Assembly: GCF_017948485.1 (NCBI RefSeq)
Contig: NZ_JAFFSX010000009.1
Location: 62,001 to 126,000 of the forward strand
Length of the DNA stretch: 64,000 nt
Reading direction: 5' to 3'
From: Streptomyces sp. GESEQ-35
GTDB lineage: Bacteria; Actinomycetota; Actinomycetes; Streptomycetales; Streptomycetaceae
The notes under the pieces were generated by a model. It was not told the origin of the DNA and searched no databases. It worked only from the letters and a program-made list of their open reading frames with translations. Position numbers and translations under genes: made by a program. This document shows positions 1-7,416 of the stretch, in pieces (position 1 is the first letter of the stretch; each line of letters begins with the position of its first letter).

Positions 1-2156
1 ACCTGCTCCACCGCGTCCGCCACCCGGTGCACCGAGGCTGCGGCCACCGGATCGAGATGGCCGAGCCGGACGATGCGGGCGGCTGCCTTGCGCGGTGTCT
101 GCGACTCCTCCGGCATGATGCCGAAGTCCCAGGCCGTGTCCGTCAGTTCCTGCCAGACCGACAGAGTGTGCAGCGCCGTGCCGGCCTCGCTGCGGCCGTG
201 CGCCCCCAGCCGTGCGGCCCGGATGCGCAGCCGCCACAGCATCGGGGCCAGCGGGATCGCCACGGCCGCGAGCCCGCCGAGGATCCAGGCGAGGAAGACG
301 TACCACTTCGGACCGTCGTCGCCTCCGCTGAGTGCGGCCGCCTGGGACTCGCTCGGGCACGCCTGAAGCTTCTTCTGCTCCGGCGTGCAGGTCTCGCTCG
401 CCGAGGCGGACGCGGACGGCGCCGTGCTCGCCGACTCGGTCGGCTGCGTCACCTCCGGAAGCGTGCTGCCGGGGTTGTCCGGCTGGGTGTACTCCGGCGT
501 CGTACCGCGCGTCGGGGTCGGCTCGAAGCGGGTCCAGCCCACGCCCTCGAAGTACAGCTCGGGCCAGGCGTGCGCGTCCCTCAGCGACACCGACACCGAA
601 CCGTCCGCCTGCGGCGAACCAGGGGCGAAGCCCACCGCCACCCGGGCGGGTATGCCCAGGCTGCGGGCCATCGCCGCCATCGCGAACGAGAAGTGGACGC
701 AGAAGCCCTGCTTGTCCTTCAGGAAGCGGGCGATCGCCGCGGAGCCGCTGCCCACCTGGACCTGGGTGTCGTACTGGAAGCCGCCGGTCAGCGAGAAGTA
801 CTCCTGGAGCTTGACCGCCTGCTGGTAGTGGTTCGTCGAGCCCTCGGTCACATCGCGCGCCGTCTCGGACACCACCGACGGCAGCGAGTCCGGCAGCCGG
901 GTGTACTCGCGCTTCAGGGCCGGGTCGGGCTCCGGCGCCGAAGACAGCTGTTCCGCCGTCGGCTGGACGGCGAGGCTCGTCACCTCGTACGTCTGACCGC
1001 GCGTGTTCTGGCCGTGGTCGCCGACCAGGGTCATGCCCACGGGTTCGTACCGCCAGCTGCCCTCGATGTCGACGCCGCTCGGCGGATACGGCATCGGCAG
1101 CCAGTTCTGGGCGTACCAGTCGGCCGCCGTGATGCGGGTCTGGACCACGGAGCGTCGGACGTCGGCCCCGAGGCCGGTCGGCGGCGGGAGCGAGTCCGGT
1201 ACGGCGATGATGTCGCGGCGGGACGGCTTCCAGGTGGTGCCGTCGAAGTCGTCCAGGGACACGATCCGCAAGTACAGGTCCGAGGCGTCTTCCGGGTTGG
1301 TGCGCAGGGACATGACCTGGCGGTCCTCGTCCACGTTCAGATTGTCGCGCAGGGAGACCAGCGGGTTCACCGCGGAGATCGTGCCGCCGCCTCCGTTGCC
1401 GGAGCCGACGCCCGCCCCGGCGCCGTCCAGCAGACCGCCGTTCATCGACGGCAGGGCGAGTGGCACCACCAGGGCGAGGCCCAGCGCGACCACTCCGATG
1501 CGCCTGCCGGTGCGGATCGGCGCCACCGCGCCGCCGGTCTCCGTGCTCGGGCCACGTTGAGCGCCGCCGAAGACCCGGCCCCACTGGGAGAGCCGGTCGC
1601 GCCCCTCGGCGAGGAGCAGCATCAGGTAACCCGCGGCGGCGACCACGAACCACAGCCAGTCGGCGCCGCCGTCGGACAGCCCCGCCGCGACCGAGTACAG
1701 CGCGAGCAGCGGCAGTCCGGCCGGGGCCGCGCTGCGGAACGTCACCGCGAGGATGTCCACCGCCAGCCCGATGATCAGGACACCGCCGACCAGCATCAGC
1801 CGGATGCCGGGATTCAGCGGTGCCGGGATCGAGTAGCGGTTGATGTCGTCCGAGCCCTGCTGGAGCAGCACGCCGAACTGCTGGAAGGCCTCCGGTCCGG
1901 GGATCAGGCCGACGAGGGCCTGCTCACGGACGAAGGCGAGGGTCAGCAGCATCAGCGTGACCAGCGCCTGCACGACCACGGTCAGCGGCCGGGCCAGCGG
2001 CACCCGCCGGGTCGCCGCGCCCACGCCCATCTGGATCGCCAGCAGGAAGGCCGCCTGGAGCAGCCAGGTCGCCGGGTCGACCAGCGGCAACAGGGCCATG
2101 GCCGACATCAGCGTGGCCGCCCAGGCGCACAGCGCCAGTCGTGCCCGCCCGCTCAT
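1..2156 (-). CDS. TgpA-like transglutaminase membrane protein (DUF3488 / transglutaminase core), 3' end outside window
   Basis: About 718 codons are present; the C-terminus lies beyond position 1. The N-terminal part has several hydrophobic segments typical of the DUF3488 half of TgpA proteins, followed by a large extracytoplasmic region. The transglutaminase core is visible as KQGFCVHFSFAMAAMARSLG (nucleophile Cys), then RDAHAWPELYF (His), then GWTRFEPTP just after. A Ser/Thr-rich linker and one more hydrophobic segment follow, as in family members ending in DUF4129. The ATG at 2156 overlaps the stop of the DUF58 gene (ATGA), so moxR-DUF58-tgpA form one translationally coupled operon. The substrate is unknown; a role in cell-surface protein processing or cross-linking is inferred from family and context. 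Confidence 0.9.
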   Translation of the reverse strand, partial: MSGRARLALCAWAATLMSAMALLPLVDPATWLLQAAFLLAIQMGVGAATRRVPLARPLTVVVQALVTLMLLTLAFVREQALVGLIPGPEAFQQFGVLLQQGSDDINRYSIPAPLNPGIRLMLVGGVLIIGLAVDILAVTFRSAAPAGLPLLALYSVAAGLSDGGADWLWFVVAAAGYLMLLLAEGRDRLSQWGRVFGGAQRGPSTETGGAVAPIRTGRRIGVVALGLALVVPLALPSMNGGLLDGAGAGVGSGNGGGGTISAVNPLVSLRDNLNVDEDRQVMSLRTNPEDASDLYLRIVSLDDFDGTTWKPSRRDIIAVPDSLPPPTGLGADVRRSVVQTRITAADWYAQNWLPMPYPPSGVDIEGSWRYEPVGMTLVGDHGQNTRGQTYEVTSLAVQPTAEQLSSAPEPDPALKREYTRLPDSLPSVVSETARDVTEGSTNHYQQAVKLQEYFSLTGGFQYDTQVQVGSGSAAIARFLKDKQGFCVHFSFAMAAMARSLGIPARVAVGFAPGSPQADGSVSVSLRDAHAWPELYFEGVGWTRFEPTPTRGTTPEYTQPDNPGSTLPEVTQPTESASTAPSASASASETCTPEQKKLQACPSESQAAALSGGDDGPKWYVFLAWILGGLAAVAIPLAPMLWRLRIRAARLGAHGRSEAGTALHTLSVWQELTDTAWDFGIMPEESQTPRKAAARIVRLGHLDPVAAASVHRVADAVEQ

Positions 2157-3520
2157 GACCGCCCCTCCCCGCTCGCCGCGGCCATACTCGTGCGCTCGCG
2201 GTCCGCCTGACGCCACAGGTCGTTCAGCGAAGAGCCCCGCGGCACGCTCACGGCAGTCCAGCCCGCCTCGCGCAGCATCCGCAGTCGCTCCTCGCTCCTC
2301 TCCAACGGCCCGGACACATCGGTCGGTTCCCGCACCCACGTGTCACTGTCCAGCAGGAAGGCGACCGCACCTCCACTGCGCTGCCGCATCTTCGCGGCCA
2401 CCGTGGCCTGCTCCTCGTCGAGGTCACCGAGGAAGGCCACCAGCAGCCCTTCGTTGCCGCCGCGCAGCACGTCGTACGCGCGCGACAGACCCGCGCCGTC
2501 CGAGTGGTCGACCACCGCGAGGGTGTCCATCATCAGCCCGGCCGCGTCCGCCGACTCCTGGCTCGCGCCCGCGAACCCTTCGGCGCCCTCGCCCGGCACC
2601 GAGGTGCCGGTATCCGTCAACAGCCGTACCGAAAAGCCCCGTTCGAGCATGTGCACCAGCACCGAGGCGGCACCGGACACCGCCCACTCGAAGGCCGAGT
2701 CGGGGCCCGCGCCCTCGTAGGCGAGACCCCGGGTGTCGAGCAGCACCGTGCAACGAGAGCGCTGCGGCTGCTCCTCGCGGCGCACCATCAGCTCGCCGTA
2801 GCGCGCGGTCAGGCGCCAGTGCACCCGGCGCAGATCGTCGCCGTAGCGGTACCCGCGCGGGATCACGTCGTCCTCGCCGGCCAGGGCCAGCGAGCGCTGC
2901 CGCCCGTCGCCGTACCCCTTCGCCTCGCCGCTGAGCCGCACCGGCGGCAGCGGTTCCACGCGCGGGATGACGGTCAGGGTGTCGTACGTCGAGAAGGACC
3001 GGGTCAGTTCGCACATGCCGAACGGGTCGGTCAGACGCAGCTGGAGGGGCCCGAGCGGGTAGCGGCCGCGCAGGTCGGAGCGGACGCGGTAGGACACCTC
3101 GCGCCGGCCGCCGGCCTCGACCCGGTCCAGGACGAAGCGGGGGCGCGGGCCGAGGACGTACGGCACCCGGTCCTGGAGCATCAGCAGGCCGGTGGGCAGC
3201 CGCGAGACGTTGTCCATCCGGAGGTGGACCCGGGCCTCGCTGCCGGCGGGCACGCGCGCGGGGGAGAGCCGGCGACTGCCGGCGACCCGGTAGCGGGTGC
3301 GGTAGAGCACCGTCGCGCACACCAGGGGCAGGGCGGCCAGCAGCAGGCCGACCCGCAGCAGGTCGCTCTGCCCGAGGACGTACGCACAGATCGCCGCCGC
3401 CACTCCGGCGGCCAGGAACGAGCGTCCCCGCGTGGTCAGCCCCGCCAGCGCCGTGCGCACACCGCCCTTCTCGCCCCGGTCGTCCTCCGCCGCGTGCGGA
3501 GTGCCACCGGTGGTCATCAC
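2153..3520 (-). CDS. DUF58 domain-containing membrane protein
   Basis: 455 residues. Two adjacent hydrophobic segments near residues 30-70 anchor the protein. The DUF58 hallmark is present as GDDLRRVHWRLTARYGELMV, followed by a von Willebrand factor A-like region (VLLDTRG, then an alternating hydrophobic core). DUF58 proteins are nearly always encoded with a MoxR ATPase and often a TgpA protein, as here; they probably act with the ATPase as a chaperone-like pair at the membrane. The start is GTG 3520 or the adjacent ATG 3517; both overlap the moxR stop. Substrate not evident. Confidence 0.92.
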   Translation of the reverse strand: MMTTGGTPHAAEDDRGEKGGVRTALAGLTTRGRSFLAAGVAAAICAYVLGQSDLLRVGLLLAALPLVCATVLYRTRYRVAGSRRLSPARVPAGSEARVHLRMDNVSRLPTGLLMLQDRVPYVLGPRPRFVLDRVEAGGRREVSYRVRSDLRGRYPLGPLQLRLTDPFGMCELTRSFSTYDTLTVIPRVEPLPPVRLSGEAKGYGDGRQRSLALAGEDDVIPRGYRYGDDLRRVHWRLTARYGELMVRREEQPQRSRCTVLLDTRGLAYEGAGPDSAFEWAVSGAASVLVHMLERGFSVRLLTDTGTSVPGEGAEGFAGASQESADAAGLMMDTLAVVDHSDGAGLSRAYDVLRGGNEGLLVAFLGDLDEEQATVAAKMRQRSGGAVAFLLDSDTWVREPTDVSGPLERSEERLRMLREAGWTAVSVPRGSSLNDLWRQADRERTSMAAASGEGRS

Positions 3521-4554
3521 AGCCTCCGCGGCGGCTGTTGGCCGTACGCCGTGGCGCCGTGGGCCAGGCCGATGCCGGACTGCTGCTGGGGCGCCGCGGG
3601 AACCGGGGTGCGCTGGAGGATCTCCTGCACCACTTGCTCCGCCGTACGACGGTTCAGCTGGGCCTGGGCGGTGGGGAGCAGCCGGTGGGCCAGGACGGCC
3701 ACGGCGAGGGCCTGCACGTCGTCCGGCAGTGCGTACTCCCGGCCGCTGAGGGCGGCGGACGCCTTTGCCGCGCGCAGCAGGTGCAGCGTCGCGCGCGGGG
3801 AGGCGCCGAGTCTGAGGTCGGGGTGGCTGCGCGTGGCGGCGACCAGGTCGACGGCGTACCGCCGGACCGCTTCGGCGACGTGCACCTCGCGCACGGCCTC
3901 GACCAGCTTCACGATCTCGTGCGCATGGGCCACCGGCTGGAGATCGTCCAGGGGGTTCACCCCGCCGTGGATGTCGAGCATCTGAAGCTCGGCCTCCGCG
4001 CTCGGGTAGCCGATGGAGACTCGGGCCATGAAACGGTCGCGCTGGGCCTCCGGCAGCGGGTAGGTGCCCTCCATCTCGACCGGGTTCTGCGTGGCCACCA
4101 CCATGAAGGGGCTCGGCAGCTCGTACGTCGTCCCGTCGATGGTGACCTGGCGCTCCTCCATGGACTCCAGCAGCGCGGACTGGGTCTTCGGCGAGGCGCG
4201 GTTGATCTCGTCGCCGATCACGATCTGGGCGAAGATCGCGCCGGGCTTGAACTCGAAGTCACGGCGCTGCTGGTCCCAGATGGACACACCTGTGATGTCC
4301 GAGGGCAGCAGGTCAGGCGTGAACTGAATGCGTCGTACCGAGCAGTCGATGGACCGCGCCAGTGCCTTTGCCAGCATCGTCTTGCCCACACCGGGAACGT
4401 CTTCGATCAGAAGATGCCCCTCGGCGAGCAGTACGGTCAGCGAAAGCCGTACGACCTCGGGCTTGCCCTCGATCACTCCTTCCACCGAACTGCGGACACG
4501 CTCCACAGTGGCGGTCAGATCAGTAAGGCTCGCTCGATCGTCATAGGTCGTCAC
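3517..4554 (-). CDS. MoxR-family AAA+ ATPase
   Basis: 345 residues from GTG 4554, chosen because a GAGGAGG-type ribosome site precedes it; the open frame runs further upstream to 4632 without support. Walker A is DVPGVGKTMLAKALA, Walker B is VIGDEINRASPKTQSALLE, and the sensor region reads VVATQNPVEMEGTYPLPEAQ, all diagnostic for MoxR ATPases. The C-terminal lid domain is complete. First gene of the moxR-DUF58-tgpA operon. The 259 bp between it and the carbonic anhydrase gene hold the operon promoter; I could not place -35/-10 boxes with confidence. Confidence 0.95.
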   Translation of the reverse strand: MTTYDDRASLTDLTATVERVRSSVEGVIEGKPEVVRLSLTVLLAEGHLLIEDVPGVGKTMLAKALARSIDCSVRRIQFTPDLLPSDITGVSIWDQQRRDFEFKPGAIFAQIVIGDEINRASPKTQSALLESMEERQVTIDGTTYELPSPFMVVATQNPVEMEGTYPLPEAQRDRFMARVSIGYPSAEAELQMLDIHGGVNPLDDLQPVAHAHEIVKLVEAVREVHVAEAVRRYAVDLVAATRSHPDLRLGASPRATLHLLRAAKASAALSGREYALPDDVQALAVAVLAHRLLPTAQAQLNRRTAEQVVQEILQRTPVPAAPQQQSGIGLAHGATAYGQQPPRRL

Positions 4555-4813
4555 CCGGCCCTCCTCGGCCCGTTCTGTCCGGGCCGTCGCTCTGCGATGC
4601 GGACCGGCCCACCCCTGGAACACGGACACCACGCGTGAATGGTTCCGCGTGACGCCACACCCGCATTCTTGCTGCCGTTACCGATTCGTGTCACTCGCCT
4701 GTGGACAACTGGCCGCGATTTGCCGGTCTTATGGCCTTTTGGGGGCCACGGGACCGGAAATCAACAGCGAAACGACAGCTTTGGCGGGTGGTTACACGGG
4801 TCGATACGGACGG

Positions 4814-5362
4814 TTACGCGGGATCGATCTCCCGCAGCAGACCGGTCTTCACGTCAAATACGAAGCCCCGCACGTTGTCGCTGTGCAAGAGGAACGGCGA
4901 GGTGCGCACCCGCTGCATCGACTGCCGTACGTCCTGGTCGACGTCCCGGAAGGCCTCCACCGCCCAGGCGGGGCGCTGGCCGACCTCCATCTCCAGGTCG
5001 TGCCGGAAATCCTCGGTGAGGCTCTCCAGGCCGCAGCCGGTGTGGTGGATGAGTACGACGCTGCGCGTGCCGAGTGCACGCTGGCTGATGGTCAGGGAGC
5101 GGATCACGTCGTCGGTGACCACTCCGCCGGCGTTGCGGATGGTGTGACAGTCGCCCAGCTCCAGGCCGAGCGCGTCGTGCAGGTCGAGTCGGGCGTCCAT
5201 ACAGGCCACGACAGCGACCTGGAGAACGGGCCGGGCGTCCATCCCCGGATCGGTGAAGGCGGCGGCATACCGCTCGTTGGCCTCGACGAGGCGGTCGGTA
5301 ACGGTCTCGCCGGCCGATATGGCGCCCTCGGGACCAGCGGGTACCGATGCAGAAGTCGTCAT
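4814..5362 (-). CDS. Beta-class carbonic anhydrase
   Basis: 182 residues from ATG 5362 (ATG 5368, two codons earlier, is equally possible). Interconverts CO2 and bicarbonate. The beta-class zinc site is complete: Cys54 with the Asp56/Arg58 dyad in VACMDARLD, and the HxxC pair His107/Cys110 in IHHTGCG. The GGVVTDD segment also fits. The size matches short actinobacterial beta-CAs. It is transcribed divergently from the dcw cluster, so the 440-bp gap to rsmH contains promoters for both directions. No clear Shine-Dalgarno sequence precedes the ATG. Confidence 0.93.
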   Translation of the reverse strand: MTTSASVPAGPEGAISAGETVTDRLVEANERYAAAFTDPGMDARPVLQVAVVACMDARLDLHDALGLELGDCHTIRNAGGVVTDDVIRSLTISQRALGTRSVVLIHHTGCGLESLTEDFRHDLEMEVGQRPAWAVEAFRDVDQDVRQSMQRVRTSPFLLHSDNVRGFVFDVKTGLLREIDPA

Positions 5363-5368
5363 ACCCAT

Positions 5369-5805
5369 GACGGTACTGGTCACGTGCGATCGCGGCCCGC
5401 TGCGGGAGGGGACAAAGAACGTCATTGAGTCTTGTTGTGAGGTAACCCACAAGATGGACCGGAGAGCGTCCGGACGAGTGGTTTTCCGCGCCGGACCGCT
5501 TCGTGTGTGCCCCGAGCCGCGACGCGCAGGCCGGTTGATTGACCGCGAGACAGCGTGGACTAAAGTGACGCGAAGCGGGAGGCGAGACTCTCCCTGCTGG
5601 ACTGAATTCCCCGGAGACCCCGGTGATTTTCCGGAGATCTCCTCGCGTGCGCGGCGCGTACGTACGGCTCGGCCTCCTCCCGCTCCCGGTCGGCTGACGC
5701 TTCCGGCGCCGGCCGGCCTCCCCTTCTCTGGGGGTCCCCCCGGATTGTCGGGGGAGGGCGGGGACCCGGCGGTGCGTGCGGGCCCGCCGGAACTGAGAGG
5801 GCCCC
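5369..5805. other. Intergenic region upstream of the dcw cluster
   Basis: No gene is seen in these 437 bp. On the plus strand it holds a candidate promoter (5539-5566) and a long GC-rich leader of about 230 nt before rsmH. The leader can form several hairpins, for example CCCCCG/CGGGGG at 5737-5742 and 5749-5754, and a CCGGAGA repeat near 5612-5638. It could host a transcript-level control element, but I recognise no riboswitch class. No mraZ gene precedes rsmH, unlike the dcw clusters of many bacteria. Confidence 0.6.
5539..5566 (+). promoter_or_regulatory. Candidate sigma-70-type promoter of the dcw cluster
   Basis: TTGACC at 5539-5544 and TAAAGT at 5561-5566, separated by 16 bp. This is close to the consensus for the Streptomyces principal sigma factor and is the best match in the gap. 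It implies a leader of roughly 230 nt before rsmH. Inferred from sequence only. Confidence 0.55.
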
Positions 5806-6762
5806 TTGAGCCAGAGTCGACACGTCCCGGTGATGCTCCAGCGGTGCCTGGACCTGTTGGCCCCCGCTCTCCAGACCCCGGGATCAGTGGTCGTCGACTG
5901 CACGCTCGGCCTCGGCGGCCACAGTGAAGCCCTGCTCACCCGGTTTCCCGAGGCCCGGCTGGTCGCCCTCGACCGGGACAAGGAGGCCCTGCGCCTGTCC
6001 GGCGAGCGGCTCGCGCCCTTCGGTGATCGGGCCACCCTGGTGCACGCCGTGTACGACGAGCTGCCCGACGTCCTGGAACGGCTCGGCATCGCGCGCGTGC
6101 AGGGCGTCCTGTTCGACCTCGGCGTCTCCTCCATGCAGCTCGACGAGGCCGACCGCGGCTTCGCCTACGCCCAGGACGCGCCCCTGGACATGCGCATGGA
6201 CCAGACGACCGGCGTCAGCGCCGCCGAGGTCCTCAACACCTACCCGCCGGGTGAACTCGTCCGGATCCTGCGCGCGTACGGCGAGGAGAAGCAGGCCAAG
6301 CGGATCGTGGGCGCGGTCGTGCGCGAGCGCGAGAAGGAGCCGTTCAGCAACAGCGCCCGGCTCGTGGAGCTGATCCGGGACGCGCTGCCGCAGGCCGCCA
6401 AGCGCACCGGCGGCAATCCGGCCAAGCGCACCTTCCAGGCCCTGCGTATCGAGGTCAACGGGGAACTCTCGGTCCTGGAGCGGGCGATCCCGGCCGCCGT
6501 GAAGACGCTCGACGTGGGCGGACGCATCGCCGTCCTGTCGTACCACTCGCTGGAGGACCGGCTGGTCAAGCAGGTGTTCGCGGCCGGCGCCGCCACCACC
6601 GCGCCCCCCGGGCTGCCGGTCGTCCCCGAGCAGTACCAGCCCCGGCTCAAGCTGCTCACCCGCGGTGCCGAACTTCCCACGGAGGAAGAGGTCGCCGAGA
6701 ACCGGAGAGCGGCACCGGCGCGACTGCGCGGAGCTCAGCGCGTCAGGGAGGACGTGGAGTGA
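5806..6762 (+). CDS. rsmH: 16S rRNA (cytosine1402-N4)-methyltransferase RsmH
   Basis: 318 residues from TTG 5806, placed by the GAGAGG ribosome site 8 nt upstream and by the family-typical N-terminus HVPVMLQRCLDLL. Methylates C1402 of 16S rRNA using S-adenosylmethionine. Motifs: SAM-binding DCTLGLGGHSEALL (residues 31-44), FDLGVSSMQLD, DMRMDQ, NPAKRTFQALRI and LSYHSLEDR. First gene of the division and wall cluster. Its stop at 6760-6762 is followed by the duplicated stretch before ftsL. Confidence 0.97.
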   Translation: MSQSRHVPVMLQRCLDLLAPALQTPGSVVVDCTLGLGGHSEALLTRFPEARLVALDRDKEALRLSGERLAPFGDRATLVHAVYDELPDVLERLGIARVQGVLFDLGVSSMQLDEADRGFAYAQDAPLDMRMDQTTGVSAAEVLNTYPPGELVRILRAYGEEKQAKRIVGAVVREREKEPFSNSARLVELIRDALPQAAKRTGGNPAKRTFQALRIEVNGELSVLERAIPAAVKTLDVGGRIAVLSYHSLEDRLVKQVFAAGAATTAPPGLPVVPEQYQPRLKLLTRGAELPTEEEVAENRRAAPARLRGAQRVREDVE

Positions 6763-6777
6763 GGGGTGTGAGGGGTT

Positions 6778-6861
6778 TGAGTGAGTTGGGAAACCGGACT
6801 CGGTACGGTCTGAGTGAGTTGGGGAACCGGACTCGGGGGAGGGCGAGTGAGTAGGAAACCC
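6778..6861 (+). repeat. 33-bp tandem repeat (two near-identical copies, one degenerate) carrying the ftsL start
   Basis: TGAGTGAGTTGGG-AACCGGACTCGG occurs at 6778-6803 and 6811-6836 with one mismatch in 26 bp and a period of 33 bp. A degenerate third copy begins at 6844 with the same spacing (CGAGTGAGTAGGAAACC). Each copy carries GTGAGT in the same frame (6781, 6814, 6847). The first GTG gives only a 10-codon frame that stops at 6811; the third is the likely ftsL start. Confidence 0.85.
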
Positions 6862-7416
6862 CAACTGAGGGGTCGGGCGGCCCGTCTTGCCCGGCTCTTC
6901 CCGGGAGCGACCGGCCGCAGCCAGGCCGCCCGTACCCCCTTCGTCCTCCTGGTCGTCCTCCTGCTCGGCGGCGGCCTCATCGGGCTCCTGGTGCTGAACT
7001 CGGCGCTCAGCGAAGGGGCGTTCCAGCTCGACGACCTCCAGAAGGAGACCAAGAGCCTCACCGACGAGGAACAGGCTCTCCAGCGGGACGTGGACACCTA
7101 CTCGGCCCCCGACGCCCTCCAGCGCCGCGCCCGCGAACTCGGCATGGTCCCCGGCGGCGACCCCGCCTTCCTCGACCCCGACGGCACCGTGAAGGGCGTC
7201 CCCTCACCCGCCGACGCCGTCCAGTCCGACGCGTACGCCCCGCTCGTCCTCGCCCCCGAGGCGCTGCCGGCCGGCCCGGCGGCAGACACGGCGGCAGACC
7301 CGACGGCGCCCCCGACGCCCGCTGCACCGGCCGCCGCCGTACCGCAGACGCCCGCTGCGCCCGCACCACAGGCCCCCCTCGCCACCCCCACCCCGACCAC
7401 GACCCCCGGCAGGTGA
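6847..7416 (+). CDS. ftsL: Cell division protein FtsL-like septum formation initiator
   Basis: 189 residues from GTG 6847, preceded by a GGGGGAGG ribosome site; an in-frame GTG 11 codons earlier (6814) lies in a repeat copy. Bitopic topology: basic cytoplasmic N-terminus, one membrane segment (FVLLVVLLLGGGLIGLLVLN, about residues 32-51), then a heptad-rich coiled coil (FQLDDLQKETKSLTDEEQAL). The tail of about 80 residues is rich in Ala, Pro and Thr. FtsL forms the FtsQLB core with FtsQ and FtsB that activates FtsWI. Identification rests on position between rsmH and ftsI and on topology, as FtsL sequences diverge strongly. Confidence 0.9.
   Translation: MSRKPQLRGRAARLARLFPGATGRSQAARTPFVLLVVLLLGGGLIGLLVLNSALSEGAFQLDDLQKETKSLTDEEQALQRDVDTYSAPDALQRRARELGMVPGGDPAFLDPDGTVKGVPSPADAVQSDAYAPLVLAPEALPAGPAADTAADPTAPPTPAAPAAAVPQTPAAPAPQAPLATPTPTTTPGR

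Noticed and set aside
27..2210. Long plus-strand open frame of 727 codons
   Set aside because: Antisense to the transglutaminase gene; Arg/Ala/Gly/His-rich composition is the usual shadow in very GC-rich DNA.
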